A stretch of 64,000 bases of DNA, from contig NZ_FCOK02000009.1 in the NCBI RefSeq assembly GCF_001544555.2, positions 62,001 to 126,000 of the forward strand, read 5' to 3'. This stretch comes from Caballeronia udeis (lineage in GTDB: Bacteria > Pseudomonadota > Gammaproteobacteria > Burkholderiales > Burkholderiaceae). This document shows, one piece after another, positions 17,733 to 25,706 of the stretch (position 1 is its first letter; each line of letters opens with the position of its first letter). The translations under genes and the position numbers were made by a program. The notes beneath the pieces were generated by a model. It was not told the DNA's origin. It saw only the letters and a program-made list of their open reading frames with translations, and searched no databases.

Positions 17733-19388
17733 TCACGCGAGTTGAAACTTCCCGACCAGTTGTTTCAATGCATGTGCCTGATCGTCCAGCGACTGCGCAG
17801 CAGCAGCGGCCTGCTCGACCAGTGCCGCGTTCTGCTGCGTGCCCGCGTCCATTTGCGTCACGGCGAGATTGATTTCCTCGATTCCGCTGCTCTGCTCGGC
17901 CGACGCCGCCGAAATCTCGCCCATGATGTCCGTCACGCGCTTGACCGCCTTCACGACCTCGGCCATGGTCGCGCCGGCTTCGTGCGCGAAAGTCGAACCA
18001 TCGGACACACGCGCCACCGACGCGTGGATCAAACCCTTGATCTCCTTCGCCGCCGCCGACGAACGCTGCGCGAGGTTGCGCACTTCCCCCGCGACGACCG
18101 CGAACCCACGCCCCTCTTCGCCCGCCCGCGCCGCTTCGACGGCTGCATTGAGCGCCAGAATATTCGTCTGGAACGCGATGCCTTCGATCACCCCGATGAT
18201 GTCGCCAATGCTCTTCGCGCTCGCATTGATCTGCTCCATGGTCGACACCACGCGGCCGACCACCACGCCGCCCTTTTCCGCAATCTCCGATGCGTTGTAG
18301 GCCAGCGAACTCGCCTGCTTCGCGTTCTCGGCGTTCTGGCGCACCGTCGACGTCAACTCCTCCATGCTCGATGCCGTCTTTTCCAGCGCGACGGCCTGTT
18401 GTTCCGTGCGCTGTGACAAGTCCACGTTGCCCTGCGAGATTTCGCTGGACGCCGACGCGATTGCTTCCGCGCTGGCCGCGATTTCGCCGACTGTCGTCGA
18501 CAAATCCTTTTGCATGCCGGAGAGCGCGTAGAGCATGCTGGCGTTATCGCGTTTGGAGATCGCGATGCGGTTCGACAAATCGCCCGCCGCAATCCGGCTG
18601 GCGATTTCCATGGCGTAGACCGGTTCGCCGCCGAGCTGTTTTGCGAGGCGCCGCACGACCCATTCGCTCACCACGAACGCCAGCACGATCAGCACGAGCG
18701 TCAGCAGCGCCACCATCACGAACGACGCGTGATAAATGGTGGCCGCCGATTCGATAATCGCCTTGGCCGCCGCGCCTCGCTGTTCAATGAGCGCGTTCAC
18801 GAGCTTTTCCAGCTTGCCCGTCGCCACCAGCAGCGAGACGTCCTGCATCCCGACCTGCCAGTTCATCTGCGACAGATCGAGCGGTTGTTCCTTCACCAGC
18901 TTGACGAAGGTGCGCAGGTCGGTGCTCCACGCGCCAACGGCCGTCGCCAGGCGCTTCTGGTCGCCGGTCGGGTCCACGTAGTTTTGCAGGTTACGTTGCC
19001 CGCGGCCGATATCCGCGAGCGCATGCTCGATATCCGCGCCGAGTTCGTCGCGCTCCTTGGCGGTCGTCGCCGTCAGCAGCATCTTTTGCGACCGGCTCGC
19101 ACGCAGCACGGCGCTGCGCAGTTCTTCAACGGCGCGGCTGGCGACATACCCTTCACGATAAATGGATTCCGTCGAACCGTTGAGACGGCTGATCTGCGTC
19201 AGCGCGATCACGCCGATCGCGAGCGTGCCCACCAGCAAAAACGCGAACGCCAGCCGCAGCGAAGCCTTGACTGACAACGAACGGCCGCCTGTGCCGGCGA
19301 TCTTGACCACCGCCCGGGCGGCGGCCTTGGCGCCGCCTCCGGGAATAAATCCAGCGCCGGGATTACCCGGTAGCGAAAACGGTTTCAT
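17733..19388 (-). CDS. methyl-accepting chemotaxis protein
   Basis: 551 residues with the standard chemoreceptor layout: TM1 at about 43-63, a periplasmic four-helix-type sensor domain, TM2 at about 210-232, HAMP, then the cytoplasmic signalling coiled coil. The conserved hairpin tip is intact ([20 protein letters not shown], followed by [20 protein letters not shown]). Methylation-helix segments flank it. The C-terminus ([11 protein letters not shown]) has no NWETF-type CheR/CheB tether. It is a single gene with a sigma-28-like motif 74 bases upstream. Ligand unknown. Confidence 0.95.
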   Translation of the reverse strand: MKPFSLPGNPGAGFIPGGGAKAAARAVVKIAGTGGRSLSVKASLRLAFAFLLVGTLAIGVIALTQISRLNGSTESIYREGYVASRAVEELRSAVLRASRSQKMLLTATTAKERDELGADIEHALADIGRGQRNLQNYVDPTGDQKRLATAVGAWSTDLRTFVKLVKEQPLDLSQMNWQVGMQDVSLLVATGKLEKLVNALIEQRGAAAKAIIESAATIYHASFVMVALLTLVLIVLAFVVSEWVVRRLAKQLGGEPVYAMEIASRIAAGDLSNRIAISKRDNASMLYALSGMQKDLSTTVGEIAASAEAIASASSEISQGNVDLSQRTEQQAVALEKTASSMEELTSTVRQNAENAKQASSLAYNASEIAEKGGVVVGRVVSTMEQINASAKSIGDIIGVIEGIAFQTNILALNAAVEAARAGEEGRGFAVVAGEVRNLAQRSSAAAKEIKGLIHASVARVSDGSTFAHEAGATMAEVVKAVKRVTDIMGEISAASAEQSSGIEEINLAVTQMDAGTQQNAALVEQAAAAAQSLDDQAHALKQLVGKFQLA

Positions 19389-19698
19389 CTATTGAATTCC
19401 CCAATTTTGATTGGCGTCGCGTGACCTGCTTCTTGGGCGGGACGCACGGCTACATCAATGGTCTACGGCCGGGAACGGCGCTTCTTTATAGGTATTTTCT
19501 TCACATGTTACTAAGTTGCATCGACTTCACCAAAAGCGGGCGTGCACGCGCCAGGCACGGGCAAGCTCTTGTCTGCTTCGCGACAAACTTTGGCCGGACA
19601 ATGCATAGAGGACACATTAAAATTGTCAGCAAACGGCGCGTCCGGAGCGCTTCTGACATATAACGAAACACGACGGGACACTACTTCCAGCCATCATC
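19389..19698. other. divergent promoter region between mcp and fsr
   Basis: 310 bases without coding potential, holding the promoters of the chemoreceptor gene (leftward) and fsr (rightward). The one motif I can name is the sigma-28-like site at 19462-19488. Confidence 0.6.
19462..19488 (-). promoter_or_regulatory. sigma-28-like promoter of the chemoreceptor gene
   Basis: On the minus strand TAAA (19488-19485), 15 bases, then GCCGTAGA (19469-19462), against the flagellar consensus TAAA-N15-GCCGATAA. Spacing is exact, and the distance of 74 bases to the start fits a promoter. Chemoreceptors are classical sigma-28 targets. Confidence 0.55.
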
Positions 19699-20943
19699 AT
19701 GCAGACAAGTATTGATAAAAGCGCGCTCGGCGCCGCACCCGCCCTGAGTGCTGTCGTTCCGCGCACGGCGTTTTCCGTACTGGGCGCGATCAGTTTTGCG
19801 CATTTGCTCAACGACATGATCCAGTCGCTGATCCTCGCCATCTACCCAATGTTCAAAAGCGAGTTTTCGCTGTCGTTCGGGCAGATTGGCTTGATCACGC
19901 TGACCTACCAGATCACGGCGTCGCTGCTGCAGCCGCTGGTCGGCTTGTATACCGACAAACATCCGAAGCCGTATTCACTGCCGGTCGGCATGGGTTTTAC
20001 GCTGTGCGGCTTGTTGCTGATGTCGATGGCCGGGAGCTTTCCGGTATTGCTGATCGCCGCAGCGCTGGTCGGATGCGGATCGTCGATATTTCATCCTGAA
20101 TCCTCGCGGGTGGCGCGCATGGCATCGGGCGGACGCCACGGGCTTGCGCAGTCGGTGTTCCAGGTCGGCGGCAATGCGGGGAGCTCCCTCGGGCCCTTGC
20201 TGGCCGCGCTGGTCGTGATGCCGCATGGACAACGCAGCATTGCGTGGTTCTCGGCTGCGGCGCTGCTCGCCATCTTCGTGCTGGCAAACATTGGCCGCTG
20301 GTACCAGCGCCACCCGGCAGTGAAGAAGGCGCGTGCATCGGTCGCGGTGTCGGCATTGCCGCGCAGTAAAGTCATGCTCGCAATGACCGTCCTGATGCTG
20401 CTCGTATTTTCGAAGTACTTCTATCTGGCGAGCATCAGCAGTTACTTCACGTTTTATCTGATCAGCAAGTTTCATTTGGCGGTGGAAACCGCGCAGGTAC
20501 ATTTGTTCTGGTTCCTCGCGGCAGTGGCGGTGGGCACGATCGTGGGCGGTCCCGTGGGCGACAGGATCGGCCGTAAGGTTGTGATCTGGGTATCCATCCT
20601 GGGCGTTGCGCCGTTCACCCTGATGCTGCCGTATGCAAACCTGTTCTGGACCGGCGTGCTGTCGGTCGCGATCGGGCTGATCCTGGCGTCCGCGTTCTCG
20701 GCCATCCTGGTTTATGCCACCGAGCTGATTCCCGGCAAGGTCGGCATGGTGGCGGGACTGTTCTTTGGGCTTGCGTTCGGCATGGGCGGCATTGGCGCAG
20801 CAGTCCTCGGCCATCTGGCTGACGCGACGAGCATCGACTATGTCTATAAGGTTTGTTCGTTCCTGCCGCTGATCGGAGTCCTGACCATCCTGCTGCCCAA
20901 CACACGGGATGCCAAGGAAAAAACGGTAACGGCAAAAGCGTGA
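19699..20943 (+). CDS. fsr: MFS transporter, fosmidomycin resistance protein
   Basis: 414 residues with about twelve membrane helices. The segments HLLNDMIQSLILAIYPMFK, SLLQPLVGLYTDKHPKPYSL and GCGSSIFHPESSRVARMAS are characteristic of the Fsr family. Fsr exports fosmidomycin and related compounds by proton antiport; the natural substrate here is unknown. ATG 19699 has only a weak ribosome site, but no other start fits the family N-terminus. Confidence 0.9.
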   Translation: MQTSIDKSALGAAPALSAVVPRTAFSVLGAISFAHLLNDMIQSLILAIYPMFKSEFSLSFGQIGLITLTYQITASLLQPLVGLYTDKHPKPYSLPVGMGFTLCGLLLMSMAGSFPVLLIAAALVGCGSSIFHPESSRVARMASGGRHGLAQSVFQVGGNAGSSLGPLLAALVVMPHGQRSIAWFSAAALLAIFVLANIGRWYQRHPAVKKARASVAVSALPRSKVMLAMTVLMLLVFSKYFYLASISSYFTFYLISKFHLAVETAQVHLFWFLAAVAVGTIVGGPVGDRIGRKVVIWVSILGVAPFTLMLPYANLFWTGVLSVAIGLILASAFSAILVYATELIPGKVGMVAGLFFGLAFGMGGIGAAVLGHLADATSIDYVYKVCSFLPLIGVLTILLPNTRDAKEKTVTAKA

Positions 20944-21022
20944 CGATCACGGTCATGTGAGCAGGACACACACGACCGACGAACGCACAACTCTAAAACG
21001 AGTTTTCGTTTCGACGTTCCAG

Positions 21023-21062
21023 GCGCCTCACAAGGTTGTCACTTGACAACCTTGTGAGGCGC
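21023..21062. promoter_or_regulatory. perfect 19-bp palindrome (operator)
   Basis: Left arm 21023-21041 (GCGCCTCACAAGGTTGTCA) and right arm 21044-21062 are exact inverted repeats separated by CT. The right arm contains the -35 hexamer and most of the -35/-10 spacer of the promoter at 21043-21071. A long dyad on a promoter directly before a pair with a DNA-binding protein is the usual arrangement for autorepression. Confidence 0.8.
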
Positions 21063-21071
21063 GTCTACTAT
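21043..21071 (+). promoter_or_regulatory. sigma-70 promoter of the HicA-like/HTH pair
   Basis: TTGACA at 21043-21048, a 17-base spacer, and TACTAT at 21066-21071: a near-consensus promoter. Transcription would begin about 21078, only a few bases before ATG 21082, so the mRNA is leaderless or nearly so. It also rules out ATG 21070, which lies inside the -10 box. Confidence 0.75.
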
Positions 21072-21081
21072 GGGGCTAACG

Positions 21082-21387
21082 ATGACTCGATCACAGCATC
21101 AGAAGAAGGAAATTGAAGAAGCATTGCGGCACGCGGAAACGCATGGCTGGCGCATCGAACAAGGAGGAAGCCATGCGTGGGGGCGGATCTATTGCCCTTA
21201 CAACGCGGCCGAGTGCCGCTGCGGCGAGTTTTGCATTACCAGTGTGTGGAGTACGCCGAAGAATGCGGTGAATCATGCGCGAGCCATCAAGCGCGTGGTC
21301 GACAACTGCACGTTTCAGGCACGCAAGGTTTCCGGACAATCAACGGTCTCAATCAAGGCAACGCCATGGAATACACGTTCACATTGA
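21082..21387 (+). CDS. HicA-like small protein, candidate toxin of a toxin-antitoxin-like pair
   Basis: 101 residues. The N-terminal half resembles HicA-type toxins: an amphipathic helix (EIEEALRHAETHGW), then GGSH at 28-31, where HicA has its catalytic GSH motif. A cluster of four cysteines follows (Cys38, 45, 47, 51), which is not usual in HicA and could bind a metal. The C-terminus (about 78-101) looks disordered. ATG 21082 is used because ATG 21070 is within the promoter. It overlaps the next gene by 22 bases. Function is inferred from fold-like features and context only. Confidence 0.7.
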   Translation: MTRSQHQKKEIEEALRHAETHGWRIEQGGSHAWGRIYCPYNAAECRCGEFCITSVWSTPKNAVNHARAIKRVVDNCTFQARKVSGQSTVSIKATPWNTRSH

Positions 21388-21890
21388 AGTACCGGTTATC
21401 GGACAGCGACTGCGATCACGAAACGTTGATCGGCCGTCTCGGTGCCGCAGGATGCGACGACGCATTGATCGGCGTGGGTCAGCCGGGCCGGATTGCACTG
21501 GCATTTACGCGGGAAGCGGACAGCGCGCACGCGGCATTGATGAGCGCTTTGAAAAACGTCAAGTCAGCCATTCCGTCAGCAGCACTAGTGGAGGCTTCAC
21601 CGGATTTTGTCGGCCTGACCGACGTCGCCGACGCAATCGGCGTAACGCGTCAGAACATGCGCAAGTTAGTGCTCACGAACCCGGATACGTTTCCATCGCC
21701 GGTGCACGAAGGCAGCACCGCCATCTGGCATCTGGCAGAAGTCATGGACTGGCTTAAGGCAAAGGGCACGTACCAGCTCGAGCAGGCGGTTCACGAAATT
21801 GCCGAGACAACCATGCAAGTCAATCTCTCGAAAGAAGCGCAGCGACTCACGCCCCGGGCGGAGCGTGAGTTGCGCGCGTTGGTGAAGTAG
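21366..21890 (+). CDS. HTH DNA-binding protein, candidate antitoxin/autorepressor
   Basis: 174 residues in two parts. Residues 1-77 form a small alpha-beta domain (MEYTFTLKYRL, then GVGQPGRIALAFTREADSA). Residues 82-130 form a winged-HTH-like domain of the MerR/excisionase kind (GLTDVADAIGVTRQNMRKLV, then IWHLAEVMDWL), with a helical C-terminal tail. ATG 21366 has AAGG about 8 bases upstream. It overlaps the HicA-like gene by 22 bases. With the palindrome at 21023-21062 it is probably the autorepressor of the pair and may neutralise the first protein; neither has been shown. Confidence 0.72.
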   Translation: MEYTFTLKYRLSDSDCDHETLIGRLGAAGCDDALIGVGQPGRIALAFTREADSAHAALMSALKNVKSAIPSAALVEASPDFVGLTDVADAIGVTRQNMRKLVLTNPDTFPSPVHEGSTAIWHLAEVMDWLKAKGTYQLEQAVHEIAETTMQVNLSKEAQRLTPRAERELRALVK

Positions 21891-21905
21891 AAAGAAGAAG
21901 CGCCA

Positions 21906-23798
21906 TTACCGCGCCAAGGCTTCCTTCACCTGCACCAGCGCCCCGGCATCCTCGATCATTGGCAGATCGCCGGGGTCACGCCCTTCAGCCAACGCAGCAA
22001 TTGCCCGCCGCAACAACTTGCCCGACCGGGTCTTCGGCAACATCGCCAGGAAATGCACTCGGGCAGGACGAGCGATCGCTCCCAAATGCGCATCCACGCT
22101 GCGAGAAAGTTCGGCTTCAAGCGCCTCACGCGCGCCGGCTGCGTCCAGCGCCTGGGCATCGCGTAACACGACGAAGGCCAGTGCAACTTGTCCTTTTACC
22201 GAATCGGCCACGCCCACCACCGCCACTTCGGCCACGGCCCGATGGCTGCTTAGCGCTTCCTCGATTTCACGCGTCCCGAGCCTGTGCCCCGCGACGTTGA
22301 TCACGTCGTCGGTACGTCCCAGGATGGAGACGTAACCGTCTTCATCGGTCACGCCCCAGTCGAAGGTCGAATACAACTGCTGCCCCGGAATACTCTGCCA
22401 ATAGGTCTTGATGAAACGCGAATCGTCGCCCCACACCGTCTGCATGCAGCCCGGCGGCAACGGATAGTCGAGCGCGATCACGCCCTTCTCGCCCGGCGCA
22501 CAGATCTCGCCAGTCTCCTCGTTGCGTACGGTCAACGCGAAGCCCATCGACGGCACGCCGGGCGAGCCAAGTTTCGGCGGCAACGCTTCAATCCCCCGCG
22601 GAATCGCGATCATCGGCCAGCCGGTTTCGGTCTGCCAGTAGTTATCGACGACGGGCTTTTTCAATGCGCCCTGAATCCACTGCGCGGTAGGTTCATCCAG
22701 CGGTTCGCCGGCCAGGAACAGCGTGCGCAAACTCGATAAATCCGCCTGCTCCATCAGCTTCGGGTCCTGCTTCTTGAGCACGCGTAGTGCGGTTGGCGCG
22801 GTGAACATCAGGTTGATCTTGTGCTGCTCGATGATCCGCCACCAGATGCCGCCATCGGGACGGATCGGCGTGCCTTCGTACATGACCGTCGTCAGGCCGG
22901 CAATCAGCGGCGCGTAGATGATGTAGCTGTGCCCGACCACCCAGCCCACGTCCGATGCGGTCCACATGGTGTCGCCGGGATTGCCCTGGAAGATGTGTTC
23001 CATCGATGCCGCCAGCGCGACCGCGTACCCGCCCACGTCGCGCTGCACACCCTTCGGCTTGCCGGTCGTCCCCGACGTATAGAGCACGTATGACGGCTCA
23101 TTCGACTCGAGCCAGACGCAAGGAATGTGGGCATCGAAGAACTGCTCACGCAACGGCTCGTAGGAAACCAGATACGGCGCCTGCAGCCTTTCCGGGGCGA
23201 GCTGGCGGTCGATCAGCAACACCTTTGGCACCTTGTGCGTGGTGCGCGCCAGCGCCTCGTCCACGAGCGGCGTGTAATCGATCACCTTGCCCGCACGCGC
23301 ACCGGCGTCGGCGGTAACGATCAGCACGGGCGTGGCGTCATCAATGCGCGCCGCCAGGCTCGGCGCCGCGAAGCCACCGAACACGACCGAATGGATCGCG
23401 CCGAGCCGCGCACAGGCGAGCATCGCGAACAGGGCTTCGGGGATCATCGGCAGATAGATCAGCACGCGCTCGCCCTGCGCCACGCCAAGCGAGCGCATCA
23501 CGGCAGCCATGCGGTTCACTTCGGCATGCAGCTCGGCGTAGGTGTAGCGCCGCTCGATGCCCGTTTCCGTCGAGACGTACACGAGCGCGTCCTGCTGGGC
23601 ACGCGCTGCGAGATGCCGGTCGACGGCGTTGTAGCAGAGGTTGGTCTTGCCACCGACGAACCAGCGGGCAAACGGTGGATTGCTGCGATCGAGCACCTGC
23701 CCGAATGGCGTTTCCCAATGGATGCGCCGCGCCTGTTCACCCCAGAACGATTCCGGATCTTCAATGGAACGGCGATGAGCTTCACGATAAGTCGGCAT
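21906..23798 (-). CDS. prpE: propionate--CoA ligase
   Basis: 630-residue acyl-CoA synthetase of the AMP-forming superfamily, making propionyl-CoA from propionate, ATP and CoA. The P-loop YTSGTTGKPKGVQRD is present, the A5 region reads YWQTETGW, the hinge region is GRTDDVINVAGHRLGT, and the catalytic Lys is in TRSGKLLRR near the C-terminus. VQRDVGGYAVAL and the N-terminal SIEDPESFWGEQA favour PrpE over acetyl-CoA synthetase. ATG 23798 starts MPTYREAH; the frame is open 24 codons upstream but without family similarity. No prpBCD genes are adjacent. Confidence 0.92.
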   Translation of the reverse strand: MPTYREAHRRSIEDPESFWGEQARRIHWETPFGQVLDRSNPPFARWFVGGKTNLCYNAVDRHLAARAQQDALVYVSTETGIERRYTYAELHAEVNRMAAVMRSLGVAQGERVLIYLPMIPEALFAMLACARLGAIHSVVFGGFAAPSLAARIDDATPVLIVTADAGARAGKVIDYTPLVDEALARTTHKVPKVLLIDRQLAPERLQAPYLVSYEPLREQFFDAHIPCVWLESNEPSYVLYTSGTTGKPKGVQRDVGGYAVALAASMEHIFQGNPGDTMWTASDVGWVVGHSYIIYAPLIAGLTTVMYEGTPIRPDGGIWWRIIEQHKINLMFTAPTALRVLKKQDPKLMEQADLSSLRTLFLAGEPLDEPTAQWIQGALKKPVVDNYWQTETGWPMIAIPRGIEALPPKLGSPGVPSMGFALTVRNEETGEICAPGEKGVIALDYPLPPGCMQTVWGDDSRFIKTYWQSIPGQQLYSTFDWGVTDEDGYVSILGRTDDVINVAGHRLGTREIEEALSSHRAVAEVAVVGVADSVKGQVALAFVVLRDAQALDAAGAREALEAELSRSVDAHLGAIARPARVHFLAMLPKTRSGKLLRRAIAALAEGRDPGDLPMIEDAGALVQVKEALAR

Positions 23799-23975
23799 TC
23801 GAACCCCTGTCTGGTAGCGGAACGCCACGCCTGAATCACGCTCGGGCGCGGGCGAATTGCTCCTGAGCATAGTTCAGGCCGTGGGGCGCTGCTAGAGAGG
23901 GACGGCCCTGAGTCGACGGTTGAACAATCGGCTCCGGACATCGTTTCAAACTGCCGCGATAAATGCGATACGCCG

Positions 23976-24485
23976 CTACGGCATCTGCAAACGCGGCTTG
24001 CCGGTCGGGCGAGGGTTCTCAAGATCGCCGGCGGAATGCTTGAGCAGCACGGGAGCGAGTTCGCCGGCCACCCGCATGCTGGACACGACAACCAGACGCA
24101 CACCGCTGCCGTGCGTTGCGGCACGCACGGCTTCGCGCGTCGAAGCCCGTGCTTCTATCCTCGGCTCGATCACGATAAACCCGCGGCAAAAGAGGGCAAG
24201 CGTTTCCCGGTGCGACCTTAGCCAGGCGTTGCGAAGGCGCGTGTCGTCGGTGGTTTCATCGGCGTCGTGGTCGGACACAATGACAAACGGCGTCTTCAGC
24301 GATAACAACCGCTGCATCTCGGCGCCCCAGCCGAACGCATAGCCCGGCTGCACTGCACACCGGCGCAAGCGCACGAGCGGAAAGCGGCTGGCGTCGTGCA
24401 TGCGTTGGCGGGGTACATCGGACGCGTCGATAACAACCGGGGACGGGCTGACGGACTTCGCCAAGGAAGATTGGATGGCAATCAC
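23976..24485 (-). CDS. hypothetical protein, second gene of a Fur-box unit
   Basis: 169 residues from GTG 24485, whose codon overlaps the TGA of the small upstream gene (GTGA), suggesting translational coupling. It has a Rossmann-like rhythm of short strands (SPVVIDASDV, TPFVIVSDHDAD, RGFIVIEP, GVRLVVVSS) and no signal peptide or membrane helix. I do not recognise the family. A GGAG lies about 12 bases before the GTG. The open frame continues upstream to 24722, so a frameshift joining it to the first gene is an alternative reading. Confidence 0.6.
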   Translation of the reverse strand: MIAIQSSLAKSVSPSPVVIDASDVPRQRMHDASRFPLVRLRRCAVQPGYAFGWGAEMQRLLSLKTPFVIVSDHDADETTDDTRLRNAWLRSHRETLALFCRGFIVIEPRIEARASTREAVRAATHGSGVRLVVVSSMRVAGELAPVLLKHSAGDLENPRPTGKPRLQMP

Positions 24486-24697
24486 AGCGGTCTCGTACTC
24501 CAGAAATTCATGGCTAATGCAAGATTTGCGACTATCGGACGACGTGAAAACCGGGGTGGCCGGGGCTGCGTGGCGATATCGCCAACAGGCTGCGCCGCTG
24601 CGGCGAGCCATGCCTGGCGCGTGGTCTCGATCACCCGTGCGGCGTTCGCGGACATTGCGCGCTGTGCCCGGCTGGAGTCGGGCGTCGTTTCGGCCAT
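24482..24697 (-). CDS. small hypothetical protein, first gene of a Fur-box unit
   Basis: 71 residues, rich in Ala and Arg, not recognised (it does not look like HemP). The start is well supported: ATG 24697 follows AGGAGGTCCAC, nearly the full anti-Shine-Dalgarno sequence. A Fur-box-like palindrome is centred about 39 bases upstream, so expression probably rises under iron limitation. The stop overlaps the GTG start of the next gene. The C-terminus NLALAMNFWSTRPL could instead continue in the other frame if a frameshift occurs. Confidence 0.6.
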   Translation of the reverse strand: MAETTPDSSRAQRAMSANAARVIETTRQAWLAAAAQPVGDIATQPRPPRFSRRPIVANLALAMNFWSTRPL

Positions 24698-24728
24698 GTG
24701 GACCTCCTGTCGTCCCGAGCATTGTAAT

Positions 24729-24743
24729 TGATAATCATTAGCA
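24729..24743. promoter_or_regulatory. Fur box
   Basis: TGATAATCATTAGCA is a 7-1-7 inverted repeat matching TGATAAT-N-ATTATCA at 13 of 14 arm positions. It lies 32 bases upstream of ATG 24697 of the small leftward gene, in an AT-rich stretch where a promoter is expected. Repression by Fe-Fur is inferred from the motif. Confidence 0.75.
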
Positions 24744-24914
24744 TTTAAAAGAGAGAATTTTGGGGAGCGGGTCAGGGGGAAAACGAAGGGAATGACGGGA
24801 TAGGCCACGGCGCTGAAGGCGGTGGCAGGGAGAAGTTGCGTGATGCTGGTCCGCCCTGCCGCGGCAGCAAGACGCGTGAGGACGCGCCTTGCTCAGCTGC
24901 GAACGGTCACGCGT

Positions 24915-25706
24915 TCAGGAAGGAAGGTGTTCATTGCCGGAAGAAGTCCACGCAGCCAGAAACCGCCGCAGGATTCCCGACGAATAGGCGCCGCCCAGCG
25001 CATGCAGGAACTCGAGGAAGGATTCGTGCGCATCGGCGTCAGCGGTATCCGACACCGTGCGCACGATCGCGCACCGGACACCGTGCTCGAAACACACTTG
25101 CGCGAGCGCAGCGCCTTCCATCTCGACGGCCAGCGCATCGGGCAGCGCTGCACGCAGCGCATTGACCTCGTCATGACTCGATACAAACCGGTCCCCGCTC
25201 ACGATCAATCCGCGATGTAATTGCGGCGGATGCACGCCGAAACGCGTTTCCAGCGCAGCGTGTTCATCGGCGAGAAAGGCGCTGCATGCATCCGCCAGCG
25301 CGGCATTCAGCGCGGCGTCGCCAGGAAAACGCGCCATGCCAAGCAACGGCACTTCAAAGCGCGGAAACAACGGCGATGCGTCGAGATCGTGCTGCATCAG
25401 CGTTTCACCGATCACGATATCGCCTACACGCACGTCCGCGCGAACACCGCCCGCCACGCCGGTGAACACGATGGCGTCCACACCGAACAGATGGATCAAC
25501 GCGCTCGCCGTTGCCGCAGCAGCCACCTTCCCGACACGCGCCAGCGTCACCACGCACGGCACCCCATGCGCGATGCCGACGTGGTACTCACGCTGGCCGA
25601 TGGTTTCGGTACGCACCTCACCGCCCGCGTGCATCGATTCGATCAGGTCGCCCAGTTCCTGCGGCAACGCGGCCATGATGCCGAGACGCTTCACCTCCGC
25701 GTTCAT
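24915..25706 (-). CDS. mtnN: 5'-methylthioadenosine/S-adenosylhomocysteine nucleosidase-like protein
   Basis: 263-residue phosphorylase/nucleosidase of the PNP/UDP family. It starts RLGIMAALPQELGDLIESM, has the VFTGVAGGV loop, and carries the catalytic region VEMEGAALAQVC, followed by RTVSDTAD with the purine-binding Asp. These are the motifs of MTA/SAH nucleosidases, which split MTA, SAH and 5'-deoxyadenosine. It is about 30 residues longer than the E. coli enzyme, so substrate range may differ. ATG 25706 overlaps the uvrD-like stop (ATGA). Confidence 0.85.
   Translation of the reverse strand: MNAEVKRLGIMAALPQELGDLIESMHAGGEVRTETIGQREYHVGIAHGVPCVVTLARVGKVAAAATASALIHLFGVDAIVFTGVAGGVRADVRVGDIVIGETLMQHDLDASPLFPRFEVPLLGMARFPGDAALNAALADACSAFLADEHAALETRFGVHPPQLHRGLIVSGDRFVSSHDEVNALRAALPDALAVEMEGAALAQVCFEHGVRCAIVRTVSDTADADAHESFLEFLHALGGAYSSGILRRFLAAWTSSGNEHLPS

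Noticed and set aside
21070..21081. ATG 21070 as the start of the HicA-like gene
   Set aside because: It lies inside the -10 box of the promoter.
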